Positions 9,425 to 20,221 of a stretch of DNA of 64,000 bases are shown piece by piece. The DNA is taken from contig NZ_LT629802.1 in the NCBI RefSeq assembly GCF_900106045.1, positions 4,650,001-4,714,000 of the forward strand, in the 5' to 3' direction. Position 1 is the stretch's first letter, and each line of letters begins with the position of its first letter. The DNA comes from Pseudomonas mucidolens (GTDB lineage: Bacteria > Pseudomonadota > Gammaproteobacteria > Pseudomonadales > Pseudomonadaceae). The notes beneath the pieces are model-generated. The model saw only the letters and a list, made by a program, of their open reading frames with translations. It was not told the DNA's origin and did not search any database. A program made the position numbers and the translations under genes.

Positions 9425-10738
9425 CTAGACCGCATCCCGCGGCAACATCAGGCCCAGCGGCAAGCGTACCCGTGCTTCCAAACCGCCGTCAGTGCGGTTG
9501 CGTAGCTCAACATTGCCGCCATGCATCGAGGCAATCCGCCGCACAATGGCCAGTCCCAGGCCGGTACCTTTGCCACCACGGGCCCGATCGCCACGGGTGA
9601 AGGGATTAAAAATGCCTTCCAGTTCCGCCGGATCAATCCCCGCGCCCCGGTCCATGACACTCAATACTACGTAGGGAGCACTGGTGTCGCCCGATACATA
9701 GGCGGCGACTTCGACGTCAGAGCCTGCGTGATTCAAGGCGTTGCCGATCAGGTTATTCAACAACCGTTTCATCGAGACCCGGCGCAATGCGAACGGCTGG
9801 ATCGGCTCCAGGCGCAGACGCACCTGCTCGCCGTTCTGGTTATACGGCGCCACGACCTCACGCACCAGATCGGTCAGGTCGACCTCTTCCACCACCTCAT
9901 CACGTCCATCACGGATGAACGCCAGGAACTGATCAAGAATCGCGTCCATGTCTTCGATATCACGGACCATGTCATCGGTAAGGTCCGTGTGGTCGCCCAT
10001 CAGTTCCAGGGAAAGCCGCAGGCGCGTCAGCGGTGTGCGCAAATCATGGGAAACGCCCGCAAGCATCAGCTCACGTTCTCGACCGGCCTGTTCGACATCT
10101 TCGGCCATCTGGTTGAACGCGCTATAGACCTCGGTCATTTCGCTGGGCGTGTCACTGATAGGCAGGCGAACACTGCGCCCCTGCCCCAATTGCCTGGCCG
10201 CAAACACCAGCCGTTTGAGCGGCTGGTTGAGCTGGCGCACGAAAATCCACGCCGACGCCGTTGAAAGCAAGCCGATCGCCAGGAACCAACCCAGCACATT
10301 CCAGATTTTCTGCCCGCGCAGCGGATGCGGATACAACGGCACTTTCAGCCAGCCATCTCCCAGGCTTGGCGCCCGCACCCAGAGTGCCGGCGAGACATGC
10401 ATGCGCAGGCGCACTTCGGTGTCCTCGCCCAGTTCGGACTGCATCTGCCGCTGGTAGATTTCGCTGTAGGGCCAATGTTGCTCGCCTTCCGGCACACCGG
10501 CGCCGACCACACGGGTGAGCGTCGCCGCCTGGGCGATCTTCTCGCGGTTTTCCGGCTCGGCAGCCCAATACGCACGTAACGTCAGGGCAACCCCATGGCT
10601 GTACTGGCGATCCACCAGTACGTCTTCGTTCATCAACAGATAAACCAGGGTCAGCGCCTTGGAAAACAGCACGACAATAAGCACCAGCCAAAGGGTGCGG
10701 GAGAAAAAGCTTTGCGGGAACCACAGCGGGGTTTTCAT
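9425..10738 (-). CDS. envZ: Osmolarity sensor histidine kinase EnvZ
   Basis: This inner-membrane sensor kinase has 437 residues. Transmembrane segments lie at about residues 14-35 and 147-167 around a periplasmic domain of roughly 110 residues. A HAMP linker (165-220) follows, then the phosphorylated His231 in AGVSHDLRTPLTRLRL. The N-box (NNLIGNALNHAG) and G-boxes (DRGAGI, GKGTGLGLAIVRRI) are intact. It lies downstream of ompR, 116 bases away, and the two probably share a promoter. Confidence 0.95.
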   Translation of the reverse strand: MKTPLWFPQSFFSRTLWLVLIVVLFSKALTLVYLLMNEDVLVDRQYSHGVALTLRAYWAAEPENREKIAQAATLTRVVGAGVPEGEQHWPYSEIYQRQMQSELGEDTEVRLRMHVSPALWVRAPSLGDGWLKVPLYPHPLRGQKIWNVLGWFLAIGLLSTASAWIFVRQLNQPLKRLVFAARQLGQGRSVRLPISDTPSEMTEVYSAFNQMAEDVEQAGRERELMLAGVSHDLRTPLTRLRLSLELMGDHTDLTDDMVRDIEDMDAILDQFLAFIRDGRDEVVEEVDLTDLVREVVAPYNQNGEQVRLRLEPIQPFALRRVSMKRLLNNLIGNALNHAGSDVEVAAYVSGDTSAPYVVLSVMDRGAGIDPAELEGIFNPFTRGDRARGGKGTGLGLAIVRRIASMHGGNVELRNRTDGGLEARVRLPLGLMLPRDAV

Positions 10739-10854
10739 AGGAGACGGCTAGACACCTTGCAGGAACGAGCAACGCTCGCAGAATTGCAGACGCCGGGCAT
10801 CCCGCCGACCTCATGGGGTCGAAAACCGGAGTGCCCGCATGTGCAAATCATGGA

Positions 10855-11595
10855 TTACTTGGTAGCAGCACCATCCGGCACAAATACGTAGCCCACCCCC
10901 CACACCGTCTGGATATAACGTGGCTTGGAAGGATCAGGCTCGATCATCCGGCGCAGACGGGAGATCTGCACGTCGATTGAGCGCTCCAGGGCGTCCCATT
11001 CGCGGCCACGGGCCAGATTCATCAACTTGTCACGTGTGAGCGGCTGACGAGCATTCATCACCAGCGCCTTGAGCACCGCGAACTCGCCAGTGGTAAGCAT
11101 GTGAACTTCGTCGCCACGCTTGAGCTCACGAGTTGCCAGTGACAGCTCGTAGTCACCAAAGCTCACGCTTTCATCTTCGCTGCCCGGAGCACCCGGCACC
11201 GGAGCGGCCTGACGGCGCAACACAGCCTTGACCCGAGCCATCAACTCATCGGGGTTGAACGGCTTGGCCAGGTAATCGTCGGCGCCCAGTTCGAGCCCCT
11301 TGATGCGGCTCAGCTCGTCACCCTTGGCGGTCAGCATGATGATCGGAATCTGGTTATTGTTGCTGCGCAGGCGTTTGCAGGCCGTCAGGCCGTCTTCGCC
11401 AGGCAACATCAGGTCAAGCACGACCAGGTTGAAGACTTCGCGCCCCAGCAGGCGGTCCATCTGTTCAGTGTTCGGCACCGCGCGGGCACGGTAGCCCTTG
11501 GAGGTGAAGAACCGCTCCAGCAGGCTGCTCAGCCCCGGATCATCATCAACGATGAGAATTTTTTCGCCTTCAGCAGTTTGTGCAGTGCTGCTCAT
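10855..11595 (-). CDS. ompR: Response regulator OmpR
   Basis: A DNA-binding response regulator of 246 residues. The receiver has acidic residues Asp17-19, phosphoacceptor Asp61 in LVVLDLMLPGEDG, and the conserved Lys in DDYLAKPFNPDEL. The C-terminus is an OmpR winged helix (LTTGEFAVLKAL; SIDVQISRLRRMIEPDP). It pairs with EnvZ for porin and envelope control. ATG 11595 has GAGGAGC upstream. Confidence 0.96.
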   Translation of the reverse strand: MSSTAQTAEGEKILIVDDDPGLSSLLERFFTSKGYRARAVPNTEQMDRLLGREVFNLVVLDLMLPGEDGLTACKRLRSNNNQIPIIMLTAKGDELSRIKGLELGADDYLAKPFNPDELMARVKAVLRRQAAPVPGAPGSEDESVSFGDYELSLATRELKRGDEVHMLTTGEFAVLKALVMNARQPLTRDKLMNLARGREWDALERSIDVQISRLRRMIEPDPSKPRYIQTVWGVGYVFVPDGAATK

Positions 11596-11952
11596 TAGAT
11601 GCTCCTCTTATCTCGGCGCGCATTATGGCTTAGCTGCCGTTATACGCACGGTGCGCATTGTTAGCAGATTTTTCTCCTACCACCCGCGAACCTGCGCCCT
11701 GCAACCATCGGCGCGATCCCCCCCAAGGCCGGAACGCTGGTTATAATGCGCCGCCCTTGTGCAGGGCAACGATAGATCGTTGCCGATTGCTGCCAGGTTG
11801 TTTTTTCATCCATTGTCGTGACTTTTTCGATTTCGAGGGTCAATAGGCTGCCTCTTGACCCAGGCAGCGGCGCCAGTCGGGCCGCTCAACCAGCCTCGCA
11901 CAGCCTTGTTTTCCGGGCATGCGAGGCTGCTTTCAGACTTTCAGGTGGTTTT

Positions 11953-14277
11953 ATGGACAGCATCAACAGCCGCATCGCCGAGGAACTCGGTGTACGCCCA
12001 CAACAGGTCGAAGCGGCCGTCGCTCTACTGGATGAAGGCTCCACCGTGCCCTTCATCGCCCGTTACCGTAAAGAAGTGACCGGCAGCCTCGACGATATCC
12101 AGTTGCGTCATCTGGAAGAGCGCCTGCGCTACCTGCGAGAACTCGACGAACGGCGTCTGAGCATCCTCGCCAGCATCGAGGAACAGGGCAAGTTGACCCC
12201 ACAACTCGAGCGCGACATCAAGCTCGCCGACACCAAGACCCGTCTTGAAGACTTGTACCTGCCCTACAAACAGAAGCGCCGCACCAAGGGCCAGATCGCC
12301 CTGGAAGCCGGCCTGGGTGAGTTGTCCGACGCTCTGTTCAACGACCCGTCGCTGACCCCGGACGTCGAAGCCGCACGCTTCGTGGATACTGAAAAAGGCG
12401 TCGCGGACGTCAAGGCTGCCCTTGAAGGCGCCAAGTACATCCTCATGGAGCGCTTCGCCGAAGACGCCAACCTGCTGGAAAAACTACGCAACTACCTGAA
12501 ACAAGAAGCCATCCTCAGCGCTCGCGTGATCGCCGGCAAGGAAGAGGAAGGCGCCAAGTTCCGCGACTATTTCGAACACGACGAGCCGCTCAAGAGCATG
12601 CCGTCGCACCGTGCACTCGCCATTTTCCGTGGCCGCAACGAAGGTATTCTCAGCTCGGCGCTGAAAGTCGGTGAAGAGTTGCCGGGCACCATGCACCCGT
12701 GTGAAGGCATGATCGGTCAACAATTCGGCATCCAGAATCAGAATCGTCCTGCCGACAAGTGGCTGGGCGAAGTCGTGCGCTGGACCTGGAAGGTCAAGCT
12801 CTACACCCACCTGGAAACCGACCTGCTCGGCGAATTGCGCGACGGCGCCGAAACCGAAGCAATCAATGTGTTTGCCCATAACCTGCACGACCTGCTGCTG
12901 GCCGCGCCGGCCGGTCCGCGCGCCACGCTGGGGCTGGACCCGGGCCTGCGCACCGGTTGCAAGGTCGCCGTGGTCGACGCCACCGGCAAGCTGCTGGACC
13001 ACGCGACGGTCTACCCCCACGTTCCGCACAACAAGTGGGACCAGACCCTCGCGATCCTAGCCGCCCTGTGCGCCAAGCATGCGGTGGACCTGATCGCCAT
13101 CGGCAACGGCACCGCCAGCCGCGAGACCGACAAGCTCGCGCAGGAGCTGATCAAAAAATATCCAGGCATGAAGATGACCAAGGTCATGGTTTCCGAGGCA
13201 GGCGCTTCGGTGTACTCGGCGTCGGAACTGGCTTCCAGGGAATTCCCGGATCTCGACGTATCGATCCGTGGCGCCGTGTCCATCGCCCGCCGCCTGCAGG
13301 ACCCACTGGCGGAACTGGTGAAAATCGACCCGAAATCCATCGGTGTCGGCCAATACCAGCACGACGTGTCGCAGCTGAAACTGGCACGCGGCCTGGACGC
13401 GGTGGTTGAAGACTGTGTGAACGCCGTCGGTGTCGACGTGAACACCGCATCGGTCGCGTTGCTGGCACGTATTTCCGGCCTCAATGCCACCCTGGCGCAG
13501 AACATCGTCGCCCACCGCGACGAAAACGGTGCGTTCAAGACCCGTGCCGCGCTTAAAAAGGTCCCGCGCCTGGGGGAAAAAACCTTTGAACAAGCTGCCG
13601 GCTTCTTGCGTGTAATGAACGGTGATAACCCACTGGATGCTTCCGCGGTCCACCCGGAAGCCTATCCGCTGGTACAGCGCATCGCCGCGCAAACCGACCG
13701 CGACATTCGCTCGTTGATCGGCGACGCGGCCTTTCTCAAGCGCCTGGACCCAAAACAATACACCGACGAAACCTTCGGCGTACCGACCATCACCGACATC
13801 CTCCAGGAGCTTGAAAAGCCTGGCCGCGATCCGCGTCCGGAATTCAAGACCGCCGAATTCCAGGAAGGCGTCGAGGACCTCAAGGACCTGCAACCGGGCA
13901 TGATCCTTGAAGGCGTGGTGACCAACGTGACCAACTTCGGCGCGTTCGTGGATATCGGCGTGCATCAGGACGGTCTGGTGCATATCTCCGCGCTTTCGGA
14001 AAAATTCATCAAGGACCCGCGCGAAGCGGTGAAGGCCGGTGACGTGGTCAAGGTCAAGGTCATGGAAGTCGACATCCCGCGTAAACGCGTCGGGCTGTCG
14101 ATGCGCATGAGCGACACCCCAGGCGAGAAAGTCGACGGCGCCCGCGGCTCGCGTCCAGGTTCGGCGCCACGCCAGTCCCAAGGCAATGCACCGCGCAAGG
14201 AAAGCGCCGCGCCGGCTCCGAGCAACAACGCCATGGCTTCGTTGTTCGCCAATGCCAAACAGCTGAAGAAACGCTGA
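11953..14277 (+). CDS. tex: RNA-binding transcription accessory protein Tex
   Basis: Tex is a cytosolic nucleic-acid-binding protein resembling eukaryotic Spt6. The 774 residues contain the N-terminal helical region ([14 protein letters not shown]), a YqgF-like fold ([18 protein letters not shown]), helix-hairpin-helix segments and a C-terminal S1 domain ([24 protein letters not shown]). A disordered Ser/Arg/Ala tail follows. ATG 11953 begins the family N-terminus; the frame is open further upstream but without homology. Its stop overlaps the next ATG (TGATG at 14275). Confidence 0.96.
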   Translation: MDSINSRIAEELGVRPQQVEAAVALLDEGSTVPFIARYRKEVTGSLDDIQLRHLEERLRYLRELDERRLSILASIEEQGKLTPQLERDIKLADTKTRLEDLYLPYKQKRRTKGQIALEAGLGELSDALFNDPSLTPDVEAARFVDTEKGVADVKAALEGAKYILMERFAEDANLLEKLRNYLKQEAILSARVIAGKEEEGAKFRDYFEHDEPLKSMPSHRALAIFRGRNEGILSSALKVGEELPGTMHPCEGMIGQQFGIQNQNRPADKWLGEVVRWTWKVKLYTHLETDLLGELRDGAETEAINVFAHNLHDLLLAAPAGPRATLGLDPGLRTGCKVAVVDATGKLLDHATVYPHVPHNKWDQTLAILAALCAKHAVDLIAIGNGTASRETDKLAQELIKKYPGMKMTKVMVSEAGASVYSASELASREFPDLDVSIRGAVSIARRLQDPLAELVKIDPKSIGVGQYQHDVSQLKLARGLDAVVEDCVNAVGVDVNTASVALLARISGLNATLAQNIVAHRDENGAFKTRAALKKVPRLGEKTFEQAAGFLRVMNGDNPLDASAVHPEAYPLVQRIAAQTDRDIRSLIGDAAFLKRLDPKQYTDETFGVPTITDILQELEKPGRDPRPEFKTAEFQEGVEDLKDLQPGMILEGVVTNVTNFGAFVDIGVHQDGLVHISALSEKFIKDPREAVKAGDVVKVKVMEVDIPRKRVGLSMRMSDTPGEKVDGARGSRPGSAPRQSQGNAPRKESAAPAPSNNAMASLFANAKQLKKR

Positions 14278-14660
14278 TGGAGCTGCCCACCGGATTGACC
14301 CATAGCGCCTTCAGCGAACTGCTCGGCTGCCGTCTGCAACGCCTCGACCAAGGCGTGGCCGAGGTGGCCCTGACCCTGGAGCCGTCACTGCGCAACCGCG
14401 CGGGCAAACTCCACGGCGGGGCGATTTTCAGCCTGGTGGACATTGCGATGGGGCTGGCCTGTTCCAGCAGCCATGGCTTTGACCAGCAGAGCGCGACCAT
14501 CGAGTGCAAGATCAACTACATCCGTGCGGTGGAAGATGGCGATGTACTGTGCATCGCCCGGGTGATTCACCCAGGCCGACGCACGCTGGTGGTCGAAGCT
14601 GAGGTGCATCAGGGTGAAAAACTGGTCGCAAAAGCACAAGGCACCTTCGCAGTCCTATAG
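14277..14660 (+). CDS. PaaI-type hotdog thioesterase
   Basis: A 127-residue single hotdog-fold protein of the PaaI/YbgC-like acyl-CoA thioesterase superfamily. The segment GKLHGGAIFSLVDIAMGLA has the HGG turn and helix with the acidic Asp used for hydrolysis. The substrate cannot be read from sequence. Its start overlaps the tex stop, so it is likely cotranscribed with tex. Confidence 0.88.
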   Translation: MELPTGLTHSAFSELLGCRLQRLDQGVAEVALTLEPSLRNRAGKLHGGAIFSLVDIAMGLACSSSHGFDQQSATIECKINYIRAVEDGDVLCIARVIHPGRRTLVVEAEVHQGEKLVAKAQGTFAVL

Positions 14661-14873
14661 CTCCCTGTCATCGATTTGAGTTAATTTCGGCGCTGCGAAA
14701 GTTGCGCCGGATTTTTCTTCCTGCGCGAGAGCCAGGCGCAAGAACGACGCGGCACTTTCCGAGCGGGTCATTAGGACTCGAAAACCAGGCGATAACGCCA
14801 GTTTCCACTTCACCCTTGTAGACCGTCTTGCCCACCCCCATATTGGGGCGACTGACGCGTGAAGGAATCCAAC

Positions 14874-16457
14874 TTGAGCGAACTTCTCAACCGCCGCCTG
14901 GCCCTGCTCGGCAAGCACGAACACCTCTCTTTGCTTGAGCAATGCCTGCATGGCATCGAGCGCGAATGCCTGCGCGTCACCGGCGAAGGCCGACTGGCAC
15001 AAACGCCGCATCCCGAGGCCCTGGGCGCAGCACTGACCCACGAACGGATCACCACCGACTACTCGGAGTCGTTGCTGGAGTTCATCACGCCTGCGCTGGC
15101 CAACCCGGCGGACACCCTGAGCAGCCTCGATGAAATCCATCGCTATGCCTACAGCAAGCTCGGCAACGAGTACCTGTGGAGCCCATCGATGCCGTGCCCG
15201 CTGCCGGCCGAGGAAGATATTCCGATTGCCTACTACGGCACCTCCAACATCGGGCAGCTCAAGTACGTGTACCGCAAGGGCCTGGCGCTGCGCTACGGCA
15301 AGTCCATGCAGTGCATCGCCGGGATCCACTACAACTTTTCCCTGCCGGAAAAGCTCTGGCCGCTGCTTAAGGAAGCCGAAGGTTTTGTCGGTACCGACCG
15401 CGACTACCAGTCCACGGCCTATATCGCCCTGATCCGCAATTTCCGGCGCTACAGCTGGCTGCTGATGTACCTGTTCGGTGCCTCGCCAGCGCTGGACGCC
15501 GGATTTCTGCGCGGCCGCTCGCATCAGCTCGAACAGTTCGATGCCGACACCCTGTACCTGCCGTACGCCACCAGCCTGCGCATGAGCGACCTGGGTTACC
15601 AAAGCAATGCCCAGGCCGGGCTGACGCCTTGCTACAACGATCTGCTCAGCTACACCGACAGCCTGCGCAAAGCGGTGGCGACACCTTATGCGCCTTACGT
15701 GGAAGTGGGAACCCACAAGGACGGTGAGTGGATTCAGCTCAACACCAACATCCTGCAGATCGAAAACGAGTACTACTCCAACATCCGCCCCAAGCGCGTG
15801 ACCTATACCGGCGAACGCCCGATCCAGGCGCTGATGGCCCGTGGCATCCAGTACATCGAAGTGCGCTGCCTGGATATCAACCCGTTCCTGCCGATGGGGA
15901 TCGATCTGCCCGAATCGCGCTTTCTCGACGCATTCCTGCTGTATTGCGCGCTGAACGACAGCCCGTTGTTTGCCGACAATGAGTGCAACAACGCCACCTC
16001 CAACTTCCTCAGCGTGGTCAAGGAAGGTCGGCTCCCGGGCCTGCAGTTGCAGCGTCATGGCCAATCGGTGGACATGAAGGAATGGGCGAGCGAGTTGCTG
16101 GAGAAGATTGCCCCGTTGGCGGCGCTGCTCGATGAAAGTCATGGCCTCAACGAACACAGCCAAGCCCTGGATGCGCAACTGGACAAGGTCAAGGACCCGT
16201 CCCTGACCCCGTCTGCCCAGGTACTGGCGGCCATGCGCGAACACAAAGAGAGCTTCGCCCAATTCTCCCTGCGCCAGAGCCAGGCACACGCCGATTTCTT
16301 CCGCCGTGAACCCTTGCCCGCCGACGAACAAACCCGCTTTGAAGAACTGGCGCGCACATCGCTGGCGCACCAGGCGGAGCTGGAACAGAACGAAGTGGGG
16401 GATTTCGATGTGTTTGTCGGGGCTTACCAGGCCAGCATTCTCGCGATCAGCAACTAA
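14874..16457 (+). CDS. gshA: Glutamate-cysteine ligase
   Basis: GshA makes gamma-glutamylcysteine from glutamate, cysteine and ATP, the first step of glutathione synthesis. The protein is 527 residues, the usual proteobacterial length. Family landmarks include [38 protein letters not shown] and [11 protein letters not shown]. The TTG at 14874 is chosen because GAAGGA lies 7 bases upstream and the product begins [12 protein letters not shown] like P. aeruginosa GshA. A GTG at 14859 would add five residues. Confidence 0.95.
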   Translation: MSELLNRRLALLGKHEHLSLLEQCLHGIERECLRVTGEGRLAQTPHPEALGAALTHERITTDYSESLLEFITPALANPADTLSSLDEIHRYAYSKLGNEYLWSPSMPCPLPAEEDIPIAYYGTSNIGQLKYVYRKGLALRYGKSMQCIAGIHYNFSLPEKLWPLLKEAEGFVGTDRDYQSTAYIALIRNFRRYSWLLMYLFGASPALDAGFLRGRSHQLEQFDADTLYLPYATSLRMSDLGYQSNAQAGLTPCYNDLLSYTDSLRKAVATPYAPYVEVGTHKDGEWIQLNTNILQIENEYYSNIRPKRVTYTGERPIQALMARGIQYIEVRCLDINPFLPMGIDLPESRFLDAFLLYCALNDSPLFADNECNNATSNFLSVVKEGRLPGLQLQRHGQSVDMKEWASELLEKIAPLAALLDESHGLNEHSQALDAQLDKVKDPSLTPSAQVLAAMREHKESFAQFSLRQSQAHADFFRREPLPADEQTRFEELARTSLAHQAELEQNEVGDFDVFVGAYQASILAISN

Positions 16458-16510
16458 GGCCGGCAGACCTGTGGCAAGGGGGCTTGTCTTGTGGCAAAGG
16501 GGCCTGTCTT

Positions 16511-16641
16511 GTGGCGAGGGGGCTTGTCCCCCGTTGGGCTGCGCAGCAGCCCTAAAACCTGCCACCCGGTTGACTGGACGAACGGGGAGACCTTTTTGGG
16601 GCTGCTGCGCAGCCCAACGGGGGACAAGCCCCCTCGCCACA
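16511..16641. repeat. Long palindromic intergenic repeat, element A copy 1
   Basis: Two arms containing GGCTTGTCCCCCGTTGGGCT and its complement flank a short centre and could fold into a hairpin of about 50 bp per arm. A partial arm (CTTGTCTTGTGGC...) precedes it. Related copies lie at 30213-30345 and 30594-30727, with a half copy at 52293-52356. It fills the gap between gshA and betT. Confidence 0.8.
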
Positions 16642-16704
16642 GGAGATTTTCAGCCTTGAATGAACGGCGTTTCGGCGAGCCCCTCGCCAAAAAAACCGAT
16701 GCTT

Positions 16705-18705
16705 TTAGCGAACCAGATGCAAGAACTGCAAGTGCCGTTCGTACTGGTCAAGGATGTCGTTGATGATCTGCTCCTTGGTGTAGCCCACCAGATCATAGTC
16801 CTGGCTGCCCTCGCTCAGGTGCACTTCCGCCCGGTAGTAGCGACGGTTGTTGATCTCTTTTGCGCCCATTCCGCCACGGGCGAAGGACGGCGTGAAGTAG
16901 CCGCGCATCTGCACCTGGTAGACGAACGGACGCTCCTCACCATGACCGATCTCCAGACTGACACTGTCGTTGGACGGGTCAGGTTGGGTAACGACGTTAA
17001 GGCCTTTCTCGACAAACACCGCTGTCACTTCTTCAATCGCCGGGCGCACGGTGGTTTCGAGGAATCGGTACACCTCATCCCGCGACGGGAAATGCACGGC
17101 CTGGCTCAGGCGCTGACGCCAGCCGCCGCGGCCACGGCGCGAAACGGAGACCGGTGCCAACGAATGCAACTGGGCGATCTGCTTCTGGGACTCGAGGTAG
17201 AAGGCCTTGTGCAGCCCCCACATCATCAACAACAAGATCATCGAGAACGGCAGCGAGGTCAGCACCACCGCCGACTTGAGCGAGTCGATGCTGCCGGAAA
17301 ACAGCAAGGCGCTGGTCACCAGCGCAGTCATGGCCCCCCAGAACACCCGCAGCCACTTCGGCCCGTCTTCATCCGCATTGCCGCCTTTGGACGACAGGGT
17401 GGAAAGCACCACGGTGCCGGAATCGGCCGAGGTGACGAAGAACACGAAGCTGATAAACACCGTGACCGCAATCACGGTCTTGCTCCACGGGTAGGTTTCC
17501 AGCAGCAGGTAGAGACTCATCGACGGATCGTCGATGGCCGATTGACCCAACGCAACCATGCCGTGGTTGAGCACCTGGTCGATGGCACTGTTGCCGAAGA
17601 TCGACATCCAGGCCAGGGTGAAGCCCAGCGGGATCAACAGCACACCGAAGACGAATTCACGGATGGTCCGGCCACGGGAAATGCGCGCAATAAACAGGCC
17701 CACGAACGGCGACCATGCGATCCACCAGGCCCAATAAAACACGGTCCAGCCACCGAGCCACTCGCTGGGCTCATTGTAGGCATAGACGTCGAAACTCTTG
17801 GTCGGCAAAGCGCCTAGGTAATCTCCGATGTTCTGGATCAGGGTGTTGAGCAAGTGCTGGGTCGGCCCGGCGAACAACACGAACAGCAACAGCGCGCAGG
17901 CTAGCAGCATGTTGATATCGGACATCACCCGCACACCCTTGTCGACGCCAGCGACGGCGACGAGGATCGCGGCGCCCATCATCAACGTGATCAGGCCGAC
18001 CTGGACCCATTGGGTGTGGGCAATGCCAAACAGGTAATCCAGGCCCGAGTTGAGGTGCAGCACCCCAAACCCCATGTCCGCGCCCAGGCCGAACACCGTG
18101 GCGATGATACCGAAGCCGTCCACCGCATAGCCGATGGGGCCATTGATGCGCTTGCCGATCAGCGGGTACAGCGCCGAACGCAACGCCAGCGGCAGGTTGT
18201 GCCGATAGGCGAAATACGCCAGGGCCATGCCGACAAACGCAAACACCCCCCAGCCGTGCAGGCCCCAGTGCAGAAACAGGATCTGCATGGATTGGCGCGC
18301 CGCCTCGGCATTCAGCGCTTCGCCTTGGGGCGGTTGCACCAGATGGGTCAAAGGCTCAGAGACGCAGAAGAAGAACAGCGTGATGCTGATCCCGGCGGCG
18401 AACAACATGCCAGCCCAGGACAGGTAACTGAATTCGGGCTCGTCGTGGTCGGCACCGAGTTTGATCTTGCCGTAGCCAGACAACGCGGTGACCACCACGA
18501 AGACCAGATACAGGGTCATCGCCAGCATGTAGTACCAGCCGACCGTGTTGGCCGCCCAGTTTTGCGCCGCCAGCAACCAGGCGCCGGCCTGCTCCGGGAT
18601 CGCGATGACCGTGAGGCCGAACAGCAGGATGAAACTTGCGGCGAAGTAAAACACCGGCGCATTCATGCGCACCAGGCCGCTGGAAGGAATAGACGATGCA
18701 CTCAT
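16705..18705 (-). CDS. betT: BCCT-family choline transporter BetT
   Basis: A sodium- or proton-coupled inner-membrane transporter for choline, the precursor of the osmoprotectant glycine betaine. The 666-residue protein has about 12 membrane helices in residues 15-500. The Trp-rich BCCT signature is GGWTVFYWAWWIAWSPFVG. A long cytosolic C-terminal domain of about 150 residues is the osmosensory tail of BetT-type members. ATG 18705 is preferred: GAGG lies about 10 bases upstream, while the GTG at 18714 has no spacing for it. Confidence 0.9.
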   Translation of the reverse strand: MSASSIPSSGLVRMNAPVFYFAASFILLFGLTVIAIPEQAGAWLLAAQNWAANTVGWYYMLAMTLYLVFVVVTALSGYGKIKLGADHDEPEFSYLSWAGMLFAAGISITLFFFCVSEPLTHLVQPPQGEALNAEAARQSMQILFLHWGLHGWGVFAFVGMALAYFAYRHNLPLALRSALYPLIGKRINGPIGYAVDGFGIIATVFGLGADMGFGVLHLNSGLDYLFGIAHTQWVQVGLITLMMGAAILVAVAGVDKGVRVMSDINMLLACALLLFVLFAGPTQHLLNTLIQNIGDYLGALPTKSFDVYAYNEPSEWLGGWTVFYWAWWIAWSPFVGLFIARISRGRTIREFVFGVLLIPLGFTLAWMSIFGNSAIDQVLNHGMVALGQSAIDDPSMSLYLLLETYPWSKTVIAVTVFISFVFFVTSADSGTVVLSTLSSKGGNADEDGPKWLRVFWGAMTALVTSALLFSGSIDSLKSAVVLTSLPFSMILLLMMWGLHKAFYLESQKQIAQLHSLAPVSVSRRGRGGWRQRLSQAVHFPSRDEVYRFLETTVRPAIEEVTAVFVEKGLNVVTQPDPSNDSVSLEIGHGEERPFVYQVQMRGYFTPSFARGGMGAKEINNRRYYRAEVHLSEGSQDYDLVGYTKEQIINDILDQYERHLQFLHLVR

Positions 18706-18788
18706 GAAAAGCACACCTCGGATGGGGCGGTAAAAAACGGACTCAGCAAAGATAAGCCTCCTGTTGTGACCGGGCAGCGAACCACCGA

Positions 18789-18816
18789 TTTAACTTGAAC
18801 GAGCGATCAAGTTAAA
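18789..18816. promoter_or_regulatory. Inverted-repeat operator upstream of betT
   Basis: TTTAACTTGA (18789-18798) and TCAAGTTAAA (18807-18816) form a perfect 10-base inverted repeat with an 8-base spacer. It lies 84 bases upstream of the betT ATG, in the 340-base gap shared with divergent dcyD. The TTGA...TCAA layout suits a TetR-type dimer. BetI, the choline-responsive repressor, is the obvious candidate, but that is inference. The rest of the gap shows no gene. Confidence 0.6.
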
Positions 18817-19045
18817 CATGAATAGGCAGTCTGGGACTAATCTCAGAGCCGAGCGGTAGGTCATTCCTACACTAGCTCAAGGACAGCTATGACGTGCGCG
18901 GATGACAAACGTTCAGTGCTCGACAGACAAGCCCGAGGCGATCTGTGCCCCAACTGAATATCGACGCTGACAGCCGAATTGACAGTTGCCCCCTGAAAAA
19001 CGCCTGCCTATAGTCCGCTTATCTCTTAAACACCCGTGCGTAGCC

Positions 19046-20038
19046 ATGATCAAACAACAGCTCGACCGCTTTAATCGTCTGGAACTGCTCGGCGGTGCCA
19101 CCGCCCTGGAAAAACTCGAACGACTGTCGACCTGGCTGGGGCGCGATATCTACATCAAGCGCGACGACACCACGCCGCTGGCCATGGGCGGTAACAAGCT
19201 GCGCAAACTCGAATACCTCGCCGCCGATGCTCTCGCCCAAGGGGCCGACACCCTGATCACCGCTGGCGCTATCCAGTCCAACCACGTGCGCCAGACGGCC
19301 GCTCTCGCCGCCAGGCTAGGTCTGGGCTGCGTTGCACTGTTGGAAAACCCCACGGGTACTGAAGACGCCAATTACCTGAGCAACGGCAATCGACTGCTGG
19401 TGGAGTTGTTCGACGCCAAGGTCGAATTGGTCGAGAACCTGGACAACGCCGACGAGCAACTCAACGCCCTGGCCGAGCGCTTGCGCAACAACGGCAAAAA
19501 TCCCTATCTGGTACCGATCGGCGGCTCCAACGCGCTCGGCGCCCTGGGTTATGTCCGCGCGGGCCTGGAGTTGGCCGCGCAGATCGAAAACAGCGGCATT
19601 CAATTCGCCGCCGTGGTCCTGGCTTCCGGCAGCGCCGGCACCCACAGCGGCCTGGCGCTGGCATTAAGTGAGGTATTGCCGGACTTGCCAGTGATCGGCG
19701 TCACCGTCTCGCGCACCGACGAAGCCCAGCGTCCCAAAGTACAAGGCCTGGCCGAGCGCGCGGCCGAGTTGTTGGGCGTGCAGGTGCCCGACGCGTTCAA
19801 GGTGATCTTGTGGGACGAGTACTTCGCCCCGCGTTATGGCGAGCCCAACGCCGGCACCCTGGCCGCGATCAAACTGCTGGCGAGCCAGGAAGGCATGTTG
19901 CTGGACCCGGTCTATACCGGCAAAGCCATGGCCGGATTGCTCGACGGCATCGGGCGCCAGGCGTTTGATGACGGCCCGATCATCTTCCTGCACACCGGCG
20001 GAGCGCCGGCATTGTTTGCCTACGACTCGGCGTTCTGA
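19046..20038 (+). CDS. dcyD: D-cysteine desulfhydrase
   Basis: A PLP enzyme that breaks D-cysteine into pyruvate, sulfide and ammonia, allowing its use as sulfur source and detoxification. The 330-residue protein is of the ACC-deaminase/desulfhydrase family. The PLP lysine is Lys51 in [11 protein letters not shown], and [15 protein letters not shown] follows. The phosphate-binding loop is [15 protein letters not shown] 19046 has no strong SD. It sits just upstream of a cystine-type ABC transporter, the same association as E. coli dcyD with tcyJLN. An ACC deaminase is the main alternative. Confidence 0.88.
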   Translation: MIKQQLDRFNRLELLGGATALEKLERLSTWLGRDIYIKRDDTTPLAMGGNKLRKLEYLAADALAQGADTLITAGAIQSNHVRQTAALAARLGLGCVALLENPTGTEDANYLSNGNRLLVELFDAKVELVENLDNADEQLNALAERLRNNGKNPYLVPIGGSNALGALGYVRAGLELAAQIENSGIQFAAVVLASGSAGTHSGLALALSEVLPDLPVIGVTVSRTDEAQRPKVQGLAERAAELLGVQVPDAFKVILWDEYFAPRYGEPNAGTLAAIKLLASQEGMLLDPVYTGKAMAGLLDGIGRQAFDDGPIIFLHTGGAPALFAYDSAF

Positions 20039-20221
20039 TGCACCCGACACCCAACCTAAAACCATCACATATTCAGATAAGAAGTATAAAACTGCCTTTA
20101 TATTATTTTTAAGACTTTAGCCTTCGCCCTATAGTCGCGCTCCCACAGACCGCGGTTTTAGGGCAGGATACGACCACTGCGTCACCTGCTTCGCTCAACA
20201 TAAAAAACACAGGGGCTTGTC

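Noticed and set aside
14655..16640. A 661-codon leftward open frame opposite gshA
   Set aside because: Antisense shadow of gshA with low-complexity composition and no family features; it also runs through the palindromic repeat.
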